Shown: positions 1-9,294 of the stretch, piece by piece
Numbering within the stretch: position 1 is the stretch's first letter
How the letters are laid out: each line of letters starts with the position of its first letter
Translations under genes and position numbers: made by a program
Notes under the pieces: model-generated
What the model saw: only the letters and a program-made list of their open reading frames with translations
Told to the model about the DNA's origin: nothing
Databases searched by the model: none
Assembly (NCBI GenBank): GCA_004020645.1
Contig: SAQL01000033.1
Location: 1-64,000 of the forward strand
Reading direction: 5' to 3'
Length of the DNA stretch: 64,000 bases
DNA from: Mesorhizobium sp.
GTDB lineage: Bacteria > Pseudomonadota > Alphaproteobacteria > Rhizobiales > Rhizobiaceae

Positions 1-22
1 CCCCTACTCCCCTACTCCCCTC

Positions 23-1459
23 CTACACATTCAACAACAAATACTCCCGCTCCCACGGGCTGATCACTTCCATGAAGGTCTCGAATTCCGCCCGCTTGAT
101 CGCCGCATAGGTTGCGGCAAACGACTTGCCGAGCAGCGCGCAGAGTTCCTCGTCGGCTTCGAACAGGTCGACGGCTTCGAGCAGGCTGCGCGGCAGGTCG
201 ATCTCTGCCTCGTTGGCGGTGGTGAGAACCGGCGGTTCGGCCTTGATCTTGTTGGTCATGCCGATCAGCCCGCAGGCGAGCGATGCCGCCAGCGCCAGAT
301 AGGGATTGGCGTCGGATGAGGGGATGCGGTTCTCGACGCGCCTGGCTGCCGGGTCGGAGCGCGGGACGCGGAAGGCGGTGGTGCGATTGTCGTAGCCCCA
401 TTTGTTGTTGACCGGCGCCGAAGCCGACTGCGTCAGCCGGCGATAGGAATTGACGTAGGGCGCAAACATCACCAGCGCGTTCGGCACATGTTTCTGCATG
501 CCGCCGAGGAAATGGAAGAAGGCTTCGGTTTCCGAGCCGTCCTCGGCGGAAAAGACGTTCTTGCCGGTCTTCTTGTCGATGATCGACTGGTGGATATGCA
601 TGGCCGACCCAGGCTGCCCCTGGATCGGCTTGGCCATGAAGGTGGCATAGATCTCATGCTTCAGCGCCGCCTCGCGGATGGTGCGCTTGAACATGAACAC
701 CTGGTCGGCCAGTTCGATCGGATCGCCGTGGCGCAGATTGATCTCGAGCTGGCCGGCGCCTTCCTCGTGGATCAGCGTGTCGATCTCCAGGCCCTGGCTT
801 TCGGAGAAATGGTAGATGTCGTCGATCAGTTCGTCGAACTCGTTGACGCCGGCGATCGAATAGCCGGCGCCGCCGCCGATCGGCCGTCCCGAACGCCCGA
901 CCGGCGGGGTCAGCGGGTAGTCCGGATCGGGATTCTTGCGCACGAGGTAGAATTCGATCTCGGGCGCTACCACCGGCTTCAGTCCGCGCTGGTCGTAAGC
1001 TGCAAGCACGCGCTTCAGCACGTTGCGCGGCGTGAACTCGACCGAGCGGCCGTCCTGGTGGACGAGGTCGCAGATGACCGCCGCCGTCGGGTCCTCTTCC
1101 CACGGCACCACGGTCAGTGTCGAAAGGTCCGGCATCAGCTTGAGGTCGCCGTCGTCTTCCGGATAGTGGAAACCGTTGCCGTCCTCTGGATAGCCGCCGG
1201 AAATCGTCGTCATGAACACCGCCGACGGCAGCGCCAGCGAGGTGTTGGAGGTGAATTTCTTCGACGGCATCATCTTGCCGCGCGCAACACCCGCCTGGTC
1301 GGGCGTGATGCATTCGATGTCCTCGATGCCGCGCCAATCCAGCCAGGCGCTGACTTCCTTCCAGTTCTTCACGCCGCGTTGATTTTTCACGAAGGCAGGT
1401 GTGCGGATACGTCCTCCGCGGCTCGACGGACGGACTTCCTTTTTTGCAGGCGGCATCAT
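23..1459 (-). CDS. Glutamine synthetase family protein (gamma-glutamylputrescine synthetase-like)
   Basis: A 478-residue glutamine-synthetase-fold enzyme. The ATP-dependent ligase core is visible: EIEFYLV near residue 167, the glutamate-rich EEGAGQLEINL segment, the ATP/ammonia-site stretch GSAMHIHQS near 285, and RVENRIPSSDANPY near 375. The N-terminus carries a basic extension and the protein lacks the adenylylation-tyrosine region expected of housekeeping GlnA. It therefore fits the PuuA/GlnA-like class, which joins glutamate to putrescine or other amines. A putrescine-type ABC operon lies 12 kb away, which agrees with polyamine use but does not prove the substrate. Two consecutive ATG codons (1459 and 1456) make the exact start uncertain. 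The stop is 22 bp from the window edge, after short CCCCTACT tandem units. Confidence 0.88.
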   Translation of the reverse strand: MMPPAKKEVRPSSRGGRIRTPAFVKNQRGVKNWKEVSAWLDWRGIEDIECITPDQAGVARGKMMPSKKFTSNTSLALPSAVFMTTISGGYPEDGNGFHYPEDDGDLKLMPDLSTLTVVPWEEDPTAAVICDLVHQDGRSVEFTPRNVLKRVLAAYDQRGLKPVVAPEIEFYLVRKNPDPDYPLTPPVGRSGRPIGGGAGYSIAGVNEFDELIDDIYHFSESQGLEIDTLIHEEGAGQLEINLRHGDPIELADQVFMFKRTIREAALKHEIYATFMAKPIQGQPGSAMHIHQSIIDKKTGKNVFSAEDGSETEAFFHFLGGMQKHVPNALVMFAPYVNSYRRLTQSASAPVNNKWGYDNRTTAFRVPRSDPAARRVENRIPSSDANPYLALAASLACGLIGMTNKIKAEPPVLTTANEAEIDLPRSLLEAVDLFEADEELCALLGKSFAATYAAIKRAEFETFMEVISPWEREYLLLNV

Positions 1460-1609
1460 TCACCAGATTGGGTTGCGGATTTGGGAGTATAGCCGTTGCC
1501 GGTGATGGAAGGGAAGGGGAACTGGCCCTGCGTTCACCTGCGCAGTTGAAAACCACTCCGGGCAGCTTAGGTTCGACGCAAGTTCAATGATCTCGGTTGA
1601 AGACGTCGA

Positions 1610-2326
1610 ATGCAGAACAATCATGAATTGACCACGATCGGCTTCGATGCCGACGACACGCTCTGGCAGAACGAGCAGTTCTTCCGCATGACCGAGAGGC
1701 GCTTTGCCGCGCTGCTCGCCGATCATGCCGAGGAGGGGCACATTTCGGCAAGATTGCTGGAGGCGGAAAAGCGCAACCTCGCCGTCTACGGCTTCGGCAT
1801 CAAGGGGTTTACCCTGTCGATGATCGAAACGGCGATCGAGATTACCGAGGGCCGCGCGCCGGCCTCGGTCATCGCCGAGATTCTTGCGGCGGGCCGCGAG
1901 ATGCTTGGCCATCCGATCGAGGCGCTGCCCCATGCGCGCGAAACCGTTGAAAAGCTGGCGGGCGCGTATCGCCTGGTGCTGATCACCAAAGGCGACCTTT
2001 TCGACCAGGAACGCAAGCTGGCGCAATCGGGCCTCGGCGACCTGTTCGATGCCGTCGAGATCGTCAGCGACAAGAGCCCCGCTACTTATGTCAGCATCTT
2101 CAGCCGCCACGGTGATGGCGCCGAAAAAAGCATGATGGTCGGCAATTCGCTCAAGTCGGACGTGGTGCCGGCCATCGAAGCCGGCAGTTGGGGCATCCAC
2201 GTGCCGCATGAACTGACCTGGGTACTGGAACATGTCGAGCCGCCGGTCACCGCGCCTCGCTTCCGCCAGATAGCCGATCTCTCGGAACTGCCCCGGCTCG
2301 TCGAAAGCATCGGGAAAGCCGGCTGA
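1610..2326 (+). CDS. HAD-family hydrolase
   Basis: A 238-residue haloacid-dehalogenase-superfamily phosphatase. HAD motif I is GFDADDTLW at residues 11-19 (nucleophile Asp and acid/base Asp), motif II lies in VLITKGD, and motif IV is GNSLKSDVVPAIEAG. The helical cap between motifs I and II suggests a C1-cap (YjjG/phosphoglycolate-phosphatase-like) enzyme acting on a small phosphorylated metabolite. The substrate cannot be read from sequence. The gene is transcribed away from the GS-family gene and followed by a decayed receiver-gene fragment, so it is probably a single-gene unit. ATG 1610 is chosen because motif I starts only ten residues later. The Shine-Dalgarno match is weak. Confidence 0.85.
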   Translation: MQNNHELTTIGFDADDTLWQNEQFFRMTERRFAALLADHAEEGHISARLLEAEKRNLAVYGFGIKGFTLSMIETAIEITEGRAPASVIAEILAAGREMLGHPIEALPHARETVEKLAGAYRLVLITKGDLFDQERKLAQSGLGDLFDAVEIVSDKSPATYVSIFSRHGDGAEKSMMVGNSLKSDVVPAIEAGSWGIHVPHELTWVLEHVEPPVTAPRFRQIADLSELPRLVESIGKAG

Positions 2327-2350
2327 TCGCGTGTCTCGGCGTCGAAACCG

Positions 2351-2415
2351 GACGTGCACCGCAGCGTATCGATGCCGGACATTGCGCGTCGCAACCCTTG
2401 TTGTCCGCTCCGCCA
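2351..2415 (-). pseudogene. Fragment of a receiver-domain gene (duplicate of part of the gene at 6760-7221)
   Basis: This 65-bp stretch matches 6920-6985 at roughly 86 percent identity with one single-base deletion, by hand alignment. On the minus strand, fragments of the same peptide are seen in two frames: GGADNKGCDA corresponds to GGADNQDCDA, and MSGIDTLRCTSG corresponds to MSGIDALRRTSG, with the frame broken between them. It is therefore a frameshifted relic of a paralogous response-regulator gene, left between the HAD gene and the sitA promoter. No intact domain remains. Flanking similarity fades quickly on both sides. Confidence 0.7.
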
Positions 2416-2484
2416 GGGGCCGCGCTGTCGCTGACCTCCATCGCGCGGCCGTGTACAATCCACGATGCAAAACCGCTTTCTACT

Positions 2485-2536
2485 TGCAAATCAGTCGCAA
2501 TTGCAGAATATGCGACAAGCGCGTCGTAGTCGCATA
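2485..2536 (+). promoter_or_regulatory. Candidate Mur/Fur operator region upstream of sitA
   Basis: The dodecamer GTCGCAATTGCA at 2494-2505, preceded by TTGCAAATCA, recurs upstream of the Fur/Mur gene at 6638-6649. An inverted repeat follows: TATGCGAC (2509-2516) and GTCGCATA (2529-2536), eight bases with a 12-base spacer. The GTCGCA half-site thus occurs three times within about 45 bp before sitA. Regulation of sitABCD by manganese-bound Mur is known in Rhizobium and Sinorhizobium. Assigning these exact bases as the operator is inference. Confidence 0.5.
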
Positions 2537-2582
2537 ATGGCGGCCACCGGCGGGACGTTAAAAATCGCGGCAGGAGAAATTG

Positions 2583-3503
2583 ATGATTGAGAGATACGGG
2601 CGACGGGTTGTCATCGGGTTGATGGTTACGGTTTTCGCTGCGGCAGTGGCTTCAAGTCCAGCGAAAGCGCAGGAAAAGTTCAAGGCCGTGACGACCTTCA
2701 CCGTCATCGCCGACATGGCGAAGAATGTGGCGGGCGACGCAGCAATCGTGGAATCGATCACCAAGCCGGGAGCGGAGATCCACAATTACGCGCCGACGCC
2801 GGGCGACATTCAGCGGGCGCAGGGCGCACAGCTCATTCTGTGGAACGGGCTCAACCTCGAACTCTGGTTCGAAAAATTCTTCCAGAACCTCAGCGACGTG
2901 CCCGGCGCGATCGTCTCCGAGGGCGTCCAACCGATGAGCATCGCCGAGGGGCCCTATACGGGCAAACCGAACCCGCATGCCTGGATGTCCCCGTCAAACG
3001 CGCTGATCTACGTCGACAACATCCGCGACGCCTTGGTCGAGCACGATCCGGCGCATGCCGAGACCTACAAGGCCAATGCAGAAGCCTACAAGGCAAAGAT
3101 AGAGGCGGCCGTCGCGCCGATCCGCGATAAGCTTGCCTCGATCCCGAAGGACCGGCGCTGGCTGGTATCGAGCGAAGGCGCTTTCTCATACCTGGCACGC
3201 GATTTCGAGCTGAAGGAGCTTTATTTGTGGCCGATCAACGCTGACCAGCAAGGCACCCCGCAGCAGGTTCGCAAGGTGATCGACGCGGTCAGGGAAAACA
3301 AGATCGTCGCCGTCTTCAGCGAAAGCACTGTGTCGGACAAGCCGGCCCGGCAGGTCGCGCGCGAGACGGGGGTGCATTACGGCGGCGTGCTCTACGTTGA
3401 TTCTCTCAGCGAGGCGGACGGCCCGGTGCCGACCTATATCGACCTGCTGCGTGTGACATCCGATACGGTTCAGAAAGGCCTCGCCGCAGGGCTGTCGCAA
3501 TGA
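2583..3503 (+). CDS. sitA: Manganese/zinc ABC transporter substrate-binding protein SitA
   Basis: A 306-residue periplasmic metal-binding protein of the cluster-9 (ZnuA/SitA) family. It has an N-terminal signal peptide (basic start, hydrophobic core, cleavage near AKA/QEK at about residue 29). The expected metal-ligand histidines are seen in AEIHNYAPTPGD and NPHAWMSP, with acidic ligands in the C-terminal lobe (SEGAF, SESTVSD). The ATG at 2583 follows an AGGAGA Shine-Dalgarno sequence; the preceding TTG at 2580 is less likely. It is the first gene of sitABCD, overlaps sitB by four bases, and is preceded by candidate Mur sites. The neighbouring Fur-family gene favours manganese over zinc as substrate. 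Confidence 0.93.
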   Translation: MIERYGRRVVIGLMVTVFAAAVASSPAKAQEKFKAVTTFTVIADMAKNVAGDAAIVESITKPGAEIHNYAPTPGDIQRAQGAQLILWNGLNLELWFEKFFQNLSDVPGAIVSEGVQPMSIAEGPYTGKPNPHAWMSPSNALIYVDNIRDALVEHDPAHAETYKANAEAYKAKIEAAVAPIRDKLASIPKDRRWLVSSEGAFSYLARDFELKELYLWPINADQQGTPQQVRKVIDAVRENKIVAVFSESTVSDKPARQVARETGVHYGGVLYVDSLSEADGPVPTYIDLLRVTSDTVQKGLAAGLSQ

Positions 3504-4405
3504 ACGAAGCCGTTCCGCCTCTTGCCCACGCGTTCGAGGATGCGGGAGGCGGTCTCGCCGTCCGCGGCGCGACCGTCACCTACCGCAACGGCCACACGGC
3601 GCTGCGCGATACGAGCTTTGAAATTCCGACAGGCACGATCACGGCACTTGTCGGTGTCAACGGCTCGGGCAAGTCGACGCTGTTCAAAGCCATCATGGGC
3701 TTCGTGCGGCTGGCAAAGGGAGAGATTTTTGTTCTCGGACAGCCGGCCGCGGCCGCGCTGAGGAAGAACGTCGTCGCCTATGTGCCGCAGGCCGAGGAGG
3801 TCGATTGGAACTTTCCAGTACTGGTCGAGGACGTCGTCATGATGGGTCGCTACGGCCATATGGGCATGATGCGCCTTCCGAAGGCGGCTGATCGCGAGGC
3901 GGTTACCGCTGCGCTTGCGCGTGTCGGCATGAGCGATTTCCGCAAGCGCCAGATCGGCGAGCTTTCGGGCGGGCAGAAGAAGCGCGTCTTTCTCGCTCGG
4001 GCGCTGGCGCAGGACGGGCACGTCATCCTGCTCGACGAGCCCTTCACTGGCGTCGACGTCAGGACCGAGGACGCTATCGTCGAACTGCTGCGCGCGCTCC
4101 GGGACGAAGGCCGGGTGATGCTGGTCTCGACGCATAATCTGGGTAGCGTGCCGGAGTTCTGCGACCGTGCCGTGCTGCTCCGGAACACCGTCCTTGCCTA
4201 CGGGCCGACAGGCCAGACCTTCACGCAGGCGAATCTGGAAAAGGCTTTCGGCGGCGTCTTGCGTCATTTCGTGCTGGGCGGCGCCGGGCTGCATGAGGAT
4301 GACGACAGGCGCCGCCTTGCCGTCATCACCGACGACGAACGGCCGCTGGTCTTCTACGGAGAGGACGGAGCCATGCAGCACAAGAAGCGGGAACCGGACG
4401 AATGA
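3500..4405 (+). CDS. sitB: Manganese/metal ABC transporter ATP-binding protein SitB
   Basis: A 301-residue ABC ATPase that energises SitCD metal import. It shows Walker A GVNGSGKST (near residue 52), Q-loop YVPQAEEVDW, signature LSGGQKKR, Walker B HVILLDEP and switch histidine STHNLG. The C-terminal 40 residues form a charged tail beyond the usual ATPase core (EDDDRRRLAV to the end), which is common in rhizobial SitB. Its start overlaps the sitA stop (ATGA), and its stop overlaps the sitC start the same way, indicating translational coupling throughout the operon. Confidence 0.94.
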   Translation: MNEAVPPLAHAFEDAGGGLAVRGATVTYRNGHTALRDTSFEIPTGTITALVGVNGSGKSTLFKAIMGFVRLAKGEIFVLGQPAAAALRKNVVAYVPQAEEVDWNFPVLVEDVVMMGRYGHMGMMRLPKAADREAVTAALARVGMSDFRKRQIGELSGGQKKRVFLARALAQDGHVILLDEPFTGVDVRTEDAIVELLRALRDEGRVMLVSTHNLGSVPEFCDRAVLLRNTVLAYGPTGQTFTQANLEKAFGGVLRHFVLGGAGLHEDDDRRRLAVITDDERPLVFYGEDGAMQHKKREPDE

Positions 4406-5259
4406 ATGTCCTGCTCGAGCCGTTCAGCTACGAATATATGCTCAATGCCATGTGGGTGTCCGCTTTGGTCGGCGGTGTCTGCGCCTTCCTGTCCTGCTAT
4501 CTGATGCTGAAAGGCTGGTCGCTGATCGGTGACGCGCTCTCGCATTCGATCGTGCCGGGCGTCGCCGGCGCCTATATGCTGGGCCTTCCCTTCTCGATCG
4601 GCGCCTTCTTCTCCGGCGGGCTCGCCGCTGCAGCGATGCTCTTCCTCAACCAGCGCACCAAGCTGAAGGAAGACGCCATCATCGGCCTGATCTTCTCCTC
4701 CTTCTTCGGCCTCGGCTTGTTCATGGTGTCGCTGTCACCGACCTCCGTGAATATCCAGACGATCGTGCTCGGCAACATCTTGGCCATCACCCCGGAAGAC
4801 ACGCTTCAACTCGCCATCATAGGCTTCGTCTCGCTCGCCATCCTGCTGGTGAAATGGAAGGATCTGATGGTGGTCTTCTTCGACGAGAGCCATGCCCGCT
4901 CGATCGGCCTCAACCCCAGCGCGCTCAAGATCATGTTCTTCATGCTGCTATCGGCCTCCACGGTCGCCGCGCTTCAGACCGTCGGCGCCTTCCTCGTCAT
5001 CTGCATGGTGGTGACGCCCGGCGCGACCGCCTATCTTCTGACGGACCGCTTTCCGCGCCTGCTCGTCATCGCGGTTGTAATCGGCGCTGCCACGAGTTTC
5101 AGCGGCGCCTATGCGAGCTATTTCCTCGACGGTGCCACTGGCGGCATCATCGTCGTCCTGCAGACGCTAATCTTTCTCGCCGCCTTCTTCTTCGCTCCCA
5201 AGCATGGAATGCTGGCAGCCCGCCGCCGCGCGGCGAGGGTCTTGGAGACCAGCCTATGA
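4402..5259 (+). CDS. sitC: Metal ABC transporter permease SitC
   Basis: A 285-residue ABC-3 family membrane permease with about eight hydrophobic segments. It contains the family-typical stretch LKGWSLIGDALSHSIVPGV near residue 35 and GVFLVICMVV-like helices towards the C-terminus (VGAFLVICMVVTPGA). It pairs with SitD to form the inner-membrane channel for manganese or zinc. The gene is coupled to sitB by an ATGA overlap and to sitD by another at 5256-5259. The paralogous relation of SitC and SitD is visible in the shared LKGWSL.GDA.SH motif. Confidence 0.93.
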   Translation: MNVLLEPFSYEYMLNAMWVSALVGGVCAFLSCYLMLKGWSLIGDALSHSIVPGVAGAYMLGLPFSIGAFFSGGLAAAAMLFLNQRTKLKEDAIIGLIFSSFFGLGLFMVSLSPTSVNIQTIVLGNILAITPEDTLQLAIIGFVSLAILLVKWKDLMVVFFDESHARSIGLNPSALKIMFFMLLSASTVAALQTVGAFLVICMVVTPGATAYLLTDRFPRLLVIAVVIGAATSFSGAYASYFLDGATGGIIVVLQTLIFLAAFFFAPKHGMLAARRRAARVLETSL

Positions 5260-6101
5260 GCATCCTCGATACGCTGCTTACCCCGTTCCAGTTCGACTTC
5301 ATGGTCAATGCGCTGATTGTTTCGGTTCTGGTCGCTGTGCCGACGGCGCTGCTCTCCTGCTTCCTCGTTCTCAAGGGCTGGTCGCTGATGGGCGACGCGA
5401 TCAGCCACGCCGTCTTTCCCGGCGTGGTCATTGCCTACATCGTTGGATTTCCCTATTCGGTCGGTGCCTTCGCCGCCGGGATCGTCTGCGCTCTCGCCAC
5501 CGGCTTCCTCAAGGATAACAGCCGCATCAAGCAGGACACGATAATGGGCATCGTCTTCTCCGGCATGTTCGGCCTCGGCCTGGTGCTCTACGTAAAGATC
5601 CAGTCCGACGTGCATCTCGACCACATATTGTTCGGCGACGTGCTGGGCATCGGCTTGCGCGACATCGTCGAAACGGGGCTCGTTGCTGCGATCACGGCCG
5701 GCACCATCGGGATCAAGTGGCGCGACTTCCTGCTGCACGCCTTCGACCCGGCTCAGGCTCGCGCGGTTGGTCTTCGGGTCAACCTGCTCCACTACGGCCT
5801 GCTTTGCCTGATCTCGCTCACCATCGTCGGCGCGCTGAAGGCGGTCGGCATCATCATGGCCATCGCCATGCTGATCGCGCCTGGCGCCGTCGCCTTCCTG
5901 CTGACAAGGAAGTTCAGCGCCATGCTGATCCTGTCGGTGGCGATCGCGGTCGCCGCGTCGTTTCTCGGCGTCTATCTGTCCTTCTTCATCGACAGCGCAC
6001 CGGCGCCGACCATCGTTCTCATGCTGTCCGCCGCCTTCATCGCGGCCTTCGCCATTACCACACTCAAAGTGGGCCGAATGGAGACTGCCGAGGAACGCTA
6101 G
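5256..6101 (+). CDS. sitD: Metal ABC transporter permease SitD
   Basis: The second ABC-3 family permease, 281 residues. The ATG at 5256 overlaps the sitC stop. Upstream in-frame codons exist but would read through most of sitC, so they are rejected. It carries the LKGWSLMGDAISHAVFPGV motif near residue 35 and several transmembrane helices (for example KAVGIIMAIAMLIAPGA). It is the last gene of the sit operon and converges on the Fur/Mur gene, with only ten bases between the stops. Confidence 0.93.
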   Translation: MSILDTLLTPFQFDFMVNALIVSVLVAVPTALLSCFLVLKGWSLMGDAISHAVFPGVVIAYIVGFPYSVGAFAAGIVCALATGFLKDNSRIKQDTIMGIVFSGMFGLGLVLYVKIQSDVHLDHILFGDVLGIGLRDIVETGLVAAITAGTIGIKWRDFLLHAFDPAQARAVGLRVNLLHYGLLCLISLTIVGALKAVGIIMAIAMLIAPGAVAFLLTRKFSAMLILSVAIAVAASFLGVYLSFFIDSAPAPTIVLMLSAAFIAAFAITTLKVGRMETAEER

Positions 6102-6111
6102 AAACTGGCGG

Positions 6112-6555
6112 TCATTCTCCGGATTGACGAGAGCGTCGCGTTTTCTGGATCGGCTTGACGTAGATCTCCAGTCTGTGGCTGATGATCGTGAATCCGTGCT
6201 GTCGAGCGATTTCCTCCTGGAGCCGCTCGATCTCCGCCGACTGGAATTCGACGACGTCTCCCGTCTCGATGTTGATGAGATGATCGTGATGCTCACGGGG
6301 GACGGTTTCGTATCTGGCGCGCCGATCGCCAAAGGTGTGCCGCTCCAGAATGCCCTTTTCGCGCAGAAGGCTGACGGTGCGATAGACAGTGGCGAGCGCG
6401 ATCGTTGGCTCAATGGCGACAACGCGGCGATGGAGTTCCACCACATCCGGATGGTCGCTGGATTCGGATATAACACGCATGATGACGCGGCGCGGACCGG
6501 TGATGCGCAGTCCGAGTTTCCTGCAAAGCGCGGCGATGGTCTGTTCTGAGGACAT
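6112..6555 (-). CDS. mur: Fur-family regulator, probably Mur (manganese uptake regulator)
   Basis: A 147-residue Fur-superfamily repressor. The winged helix (KLGLRITGPRRVIMRVI, then TIALATVYRTVSLL) is followed by the dimerisation domain with the metal-site histidines in EHHDHLINIETGDVVEF and the later RQHGF. It lacks the CxxC zinc-site motifs of enterobacterial Fur, as rhizobial Mur does. The ATG at 6555 (MSSEQ) is preferred to the TTG at 6570. It converges on sitABCD, whose promoter shares GTCGCAATTGCA with this gene's own upstream region. The role as a manganese-responsive repressor is inferred from this context; an iron role cannot be excluded. Confidence 0.85.
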   Translation of the reverse strand: MSSEQTIAALCRKLGLRITGPRRVIMRVISESSDHPDVVELHRRVVAIEPTIALATVYRTVSLLREKGILERHTFGDRRARYETVPREHHDHLINIETGDVVEFQSAEIERLQEEIARQHGFTIISHRLEIYVKPIQKTRRSRQSGE

Positions 6556-6637
6556 GTCATGATCCGCCAATATCGACAGCCATGTCGCGAAGTCGGAACA
6601 TGCCTGCGGATTTGTTCGAAGCTGCTACCCCAGATGC

Positions 6638-6649
6638 GTCGCAATTGCA
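6638..6649 (-). promoter_or_regulatory. Candidate Mur box upstream of mur
   Basis: The sequence GTCGCAATTGCA lies 83 bp upstream of the mur start and is identical to the dodecamer in front of sitA (2494-2505). Its centre GCAATTGC is palindromic. The shared site suggests autoregulation of mur together with control of sitABCD. Its position relative to a promoter is not determined. Confidence 0.4.
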
Positions 6650-6759
6650 AAAGGACATCGGACTGGGTTCGCTGTCAGGCGGTCACCTGCTGAACATAAA
6701 GATATCGAGATCCGATCGCAAGAAACGAGGGAGCGCGTGTGAGCCGGATAGGACGCCGG

Positions 6760-7221
6760 CTAGCTGCGTCCAAGCCCGATCAAATGGTCGATCACCGGCT
6801 GCAGCCGTTCGGTCGTGATCGGTTTGACGACCACCGCATCGATGACGCTCGACAGGCCGAGGCTCTCCGGTGTGCCGTTCTTGGTCGAAAGCAGGATCAC
6901 CGAGGGAAACGATCTGCCCGAGGTGCGCCGCAGCGCATCGATACCGGACATCAGCGCGTCGCAGTCCTGGTTGTCCGCTCCGCCATCGAGGACGACAGCT
7001 CCGGGAATGAGCGATCGCAACGTCGTTGCTGCCGTTTCGGGCGATTCCGAGATCGGTTTGAGCCCGGATCGTTCGACGATTTTCGAAACCACCACCCGGT
7101 TGACCGGCGACTTCCCGACGACGAGCACGCGGGTGAGGTCCGTGAGCATCCCGGGGTCCACATTCCGGCTTCCCAAAGTCAGGTGGCTTGCGGTCCTGGG
7201 GTCGCGGTTCATGGGGCGCAT
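6760..7221 (-). CDS. CheY-like receiver domain protein
   Basis: A 153-residue stand-alone receiver domain preceded by a 25-30 residue tail. The phospho-acceptor Asp is in AVVLDGG, the conserved Thr/Ser position is in VILLSTKN, and the conserved Lys is in VVVKPIT. The paired acidic residues normally found near the start of the domain are not obvious: the segment reads VLVVGKSPVN, where VDD is usual. It may therefore phosphorylate weakly or be a degenerate receiver. No output domain and no kinase gene lie beside it. A decayed copy of the middle of this gene sits at 2351-2415. The start could also be the in-frame ATG at 7212 or 7149. Confidence 0.75.
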   Translation of the reverse strand: MRPMNRDPRTASHLTLGSRNVDPGMLTDLTRVLVVGKSPVNRVVVSKIVERSGLKPISESPETAATTLRSLIPGAVVLDGGADNQDCDALMSGIDALRRTSGRSFPSVILLSTKNGTPESLGLSSVIDAVVVKPITTERLQPVIDHLIGLGRS

Positions 7222-7396
7222 GAGCGTGGGGGCACTCGTCTGGTTTCAATGCAGGGTTGAAACTTTAGAAACAATTGCAGTGAGATCGCTGCCCTTGTCA
7301 AGCTGAAATGGCGGATGTCCAGAATATCGCAAGAAACGTTAAAATTTAAAGCAAGTCCTGTTCTTGCCCCTATGCAAACTGGTCCTGCAGACGCAG

Positions 7397-7425
7397 ATCA
7401 CCTGCGCAGAGACTGCGCAGGTGAT
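7397..7425. terminator. Perfect 13-bp hairpin downstream of the aceA-linked small gene
   Basis: ATCACCTGCGCAG (7397-7409) pairs with CTGCGCAGGTGAT (7413-7425) around a three-base loop. It lies 36 bp beyond the stop of the minus-strand gene at 7461. Neither side has a clear T-run, so it may be an atypical terminator or an mRNA 3'-end protector rather than a classical intrinsic terminator. Confidence 0.45.
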
Positions 7426-7460
7426 GCTGGATCCACCGACAGGCTTCGGTCGGATTTCGG

Positions 7461-7703
7461 TCAGCCGAGGCTCCGCTGGGTGACGATCACCGGGATCAGC
7501 AGGTCGCCCCAGTTGCCGTCGCCGCCATGGTGCCGTGCCGAGCGCACGAGCTCCACCGACACACCGGCCTCGACCGCCTTCATCACCGACTGGTTGAGCC
7601 TGTGCAGGTCATTCGCCAGCATGCGGATGGTCGCTTGCTGGTCGACGGTCATGGTGGTGGCCTGTTCTTCGGCCCGTTCCTTGACGCGACTTATCGATGC
7701 CAT
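7461..7703 (-). CDS. Small conserved-type protein encoded after isocitrate lyase
   Basis: An 80-residue soluble protein I do not recognise. It begins MASISRVKERAEEQ, is helical and charged in its first half (LANDLHRLNQSVMKAVEAG), and ends with a Gly/His-rich turn (RHHGGDGNWGD) and a beta-like tail. The ATG at 7703 has a good Shine-Dalgarno sequence (GGAGAA). It lies 53 bp after the aceA stop on the same strand and is probably cotranscribed with aceA. A function linked to the glyoxylate shunt is suggested only by position. Confidence 0.7.
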   Translation of the reverse strand: MASISRVKERAEEQATTMTVDQQATIRMLANDLHRLNQSVMKAVEAGVSVELVRSARHHGGDGNWGDLLIPVIVTQRSLG

Positions 7704-7756
7704 TGGTCTTCTCCTTCATACCCCTTTGGGGCGTTCCTCTATTTGTTGCGTTGCGG

Positions 7757-9046
<1,290 letters not shown>

Positions 9047-9116
9047 TGGTCACTCCGGATAGATCGTTGCTGGGATGGAAACGCCGCCTCATGGAGATTT
9101 CCGCGCCGTTTTGGTG

Positions 9117-9283
9117 TGACAGCATTTACATTTCAGCGCGAAACAGGCGAGGAAAACCAGAGGATTGGCCGAAAAATAAGAGAAAACCTGTGTTGCGTTT
9201 GACAGCTAGGCGCTGTAAATCTGTCACGATTGTAAAAGGCCGGCACGGGCCATCGCCGTGCAGAGACGTGTAAATTTCTGTCA
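9117..9283. promoter_or_regulatory. Three GTAAAT-n-CTGTCA elements in the aceA/regulator intergenic region
   Basis: The same motif occurs three times between the divergent starts. It reads GTAAATGCTGTCA on the minus strand at 9117-9129, GTAAATCTGTCA on plus at 9215-9226, and GTAAATTTCTGTCA on plus at 9270-9283. The two half-elements are constant while the spacer varies from zero to two bases. The last copy sits 11 bp before the regulator start codon, a position expected for autorepression. This is a candidate operator for the adjacent XRE/IrrE-type regulator; no published site is being quoted. Confidence 0.5.
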
Positions 9284-9294
9284 AGGACAGTCGA

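Noticed and set aside
488..1492. A 334-codon plus-strand frame opposite the glutamine-synthetase-family gene.
   Set aside because: It mirrors a gene with intact catalytic motifs and shows no recognisable domain.
5118..6650. A 510-codon minus-strand open frame over sitC/sitD and mur.
   Set aside because: Composition is Arg/Asp/Gly-rich as for frame shadows, and it overlaps well-supported genes on both strands.
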